Source: CAZFVY01 sp964522665
GTDB lineage: Bacteria > Verrucomicrobiota > Verrucomicrobiia > Limisphaerales > CAZFVY01
Direction of reading: 5' to 3'
Length of the DNA: 32,035 bases
Assembly: GCA_964522665.1 (NCBI GenBank)
Contig: CAZFVY010000085.1
Span: 1-32,035 of the forward strand
A model generated the notes under the pieces. It was not told the origin of the DNA, did no database searches, and saw only the letters and a program-made list of their open reading frames with translations. This document shows, in pieces, positions 30,786-32,035 of the stretch (positions are counted from its first letter, which is position 1; each line of letters starts with the position of its first letter). The position numbers were made by a program, and so were the translations under genes.

Positions 30786-31727
30786 TCACGCCGCGACGCT
30801 CCGTCTGCGGGGCGGGCTGAGCGACTCGGCCCGCTTTTGGATGTATTGCGCGATGATGCTCACCGCGATTTCCGGAACGCTGTGCGACCGGATGTCCACG
30901 CCGACCGGGCACGCGACTTTTGCCAGCGCTTCGGTGGTCGCGAGTTTATCCTCGATGAATTGGCTGAAAATCAGGCGCGCTTTGCGACGGCTGCCGATCA
31001 TGCCGAGAAACTCGAAGGGCCGCGCGAGCCAATTTTTCAAGACCAACGCATCGTGCTGATGACCCCGCGTAACGATCAAACCGAACGCGGGCCGCAGTGG
31101 CATCGGTTCGTCGAGCAACTTCTCCCAATAATCGACCCGGAAACGGGTGCCCGGGGGGAAGAACTGGGAATTCGCCAAGGACGGGCGGTCGTCAAAAACG
31201 GTCACGTCAAAATCGACCCCCAACGCCAGCGGCGCCACAGCCTGCGCGACGTGCCCCGACCCGGCGATCCAGAGCGCGCACGGCGGCGACACCGTCTCCT
31301 GATAAATCCAATCACCACTCGCCACCCCAACCCGGCCAATCGTGAAATCCTGCTTCACCCCCCAAGTGATCGTTTCGTCATGGCGAGCCAATTCCCGCCA
31401 AAGCTCACTGGCCTGCGCCGCCGCCGGCAGTATCACGCCGAAGACTTTGCCGCCGCAAATCAACCCGTCGTCCCAGCCAAAATCGTGATCCAGGACCAGC
31501 TCGAATTCCGCGGGCGTCTGGCTCATCAACGCCCGCCGCGCGCGATCCTGGATTTCCGCCTCGAGACACCCGCCGCCAAGCGTGCCGCGGATGCGCCCGT
31601 CGAGATGAAAAATCGCCTTGGCCCCGATCTTCTGCGGACTCGAGCCTTTGACGCCGGTGATGATCCCCAACGCAAACGGTTCGCCCTCGTCCAACGCTTC
31701 CGGCAGGTGGCTGAAAAATCGCGGCAT
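30786..31727 (-). CDS. XdhC family protein (molybdenum hydroxylase maturation factor)
   Basis: A 313-residue XdhC/CoxI-like protein. The N-terminal domain carries GTLGGGCLEAEI (48-59), the paired acidic motif LDHDFGWDDGLICGG (79-93), and the Cys residues characteristic of this family. The C-terminal Rossmann domain begins LWIAGSGHVAQAVAPLA (152-168), with G-x-G-x-V for nucleotide contact, and shows GMIGSRRKARLI. XdhC binds molybdopterin and inserts it, after sulfuration, into xanthine dehydrogenase and related enzymes. It is first in the minus-strand operon with the MocA-like gene. The ATG start at 31727 is clear, and the length is normal. Confidence 0.93.
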   Translation of the reverse strand: MPRFFSHLPEALDEGEPFALGIITGVKGSSPQKIGAKAIFHLDGRIRGTLGGGCLEAEIQDRARRALMSQTPAEFELVLDHDFGWDDGLICGGKVFGVILPAAAQASELWRELARHDETITWGVKQDFTIGRVGVASGDWIYQETVSPPCALWIAGSGHVAQAVAPLALGVDFDVTVFDDRPSLANSQFFPPGTRFRVDYWEKLLDEPMPLRPAFGLIVTRGHQHDALVLKNWLARPFEFLGMIGSRRKARLIFSQFIEDKLATTEALAKVACPVGVDIRSHSVPEIAVSIIAQYIQKRAESLSPPRRRSVAA

Positions 31728-32035
31728 AGGGTGCCATCAAAGCAGGTTCGCAAGCTAACTTCGGATCACGGCGATCTTCAGGAAACTCGGGTTCGGATCC
31801 GCGCGTCGCGTCATATTCAAATCGGTGTTACGTGGGGTATAGCGGCAATTCCGCGACAGTCAAGACGCTGAGACGCATTTGGAGTCAGTCGGCGGAGCCG
31901 TGGCGATGCAAATCACCCCCCCACTCTTGCGGAAGCCCGTTCGATTAACGACGTCATTTCGCCAAACGACGGACGGTCAGGGGTGTGTGACGCCAAAGTA
32001 ACGTGAGGGTCAGGCGGCAACTTGGATTTTGAGGT
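31728..32035. other. Window edge, upstream of xdhC, no gene seen
   Basis: The last 308 bp hold the presumed promoter region of the minus-strand XdhC operon. I could not identify clear promoter boxes, and no frame with protein-like composition enters from the right edge. Confidence 0.5.

Noticed and set aside
30387..31871. 494-codon plus-strand frame across the XdhC/MocA genes
   Set aside because: It is antisense to two well-supported genes and has an Arg/Pro/Asp-rich composition typical of a high-GC shadow.

Overview
The window looks like a chromosomal stretch of a GC-rich member of the Verrucomicrobiota (Limisphaerales/Pedosphaera-type soil lineage) or a close PVC relative. This is an inference. 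The main pointer is the large secreted protein at 10589-13564, which joins a PVC-type membrane-bound dehydrogenase domain, HEAT-like repeats and a C-terminal cytochrome c, an architecture typical of Planctomycetes and Verrucomicrobia. Palindrome-rich intergenic DNA fits the same picture. No rRNA, tRNA, CRISPR array or intact insertion sequence was seen.

Layout. 1-1.6 kb: two small uncharacterised same-strand genes with an attC-like hairpin between them, then a large imperfect inverted repeat. 1.6-2.5 kb: a protein that fuses two MmcQ/YjbR-like domains. 2.5-3.4 kb: a repeat-rich gap. 3.4-8.4 kb: an M20 metallopeptidase, a GT4 glycosyltransferase and a polysaccharide flippase with an unusual soluble insertion, facing a dolichyl-phosphate-glucose-synthase-like GT2. 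The last three suggest lipid-linked or surface glycan assembly. 8.7-10.5 kb: a translationally coupled AAA ATPase and small Toprim-like partner resembling RloA/RloB (AbiLi/AbiLii), in lower-GC DNA; this is the best defence-system candidate. 10.6-13.6 kb: the PVC haem protein. 14-22.7 kb: a CBM48-like protein, then housekeeping genes on the minus strand: TadA, a secreted M1 aminopeptidase with HEAT repeats, PriA, PhoH coupled to a GST-fold protein, and a small zinc-ribbon protein. 22.9-25.4 kb: an alanine/serine-glyoxylate-type aminotransferase and a DUF418-like membrane protein.

25.4-29.6 kb is the accessory part. It holds a compact promoter, short ORF and terminator unit in which a 10-bp antiterminator helix competes with the terminator and overlaps the ORF stop codon. 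It also holds several dispersed inverted repeats, an uncharacterised 270-aa protein, an 86-nt multi-stem element, and a two-gene module with a DUF6036/AbiEii-like nucleotidyltransferase that resembles a toxin-antitoxin pair. 29.6-31.7 kb is a minus-strand operon of XdhC, a MocA-like molybdopterin cytidylyltransferase and a small Cys-rich exported protein, which points to maturation of a molybdenum hydroxylase encoded elsewhere.

The strongest candidates for new biology are the divergent RloAB-like pair, the attenuator-like unit at 25.4-25.7 kb, the multi-stem element at 27.7 kb and the DUF6036 pair.
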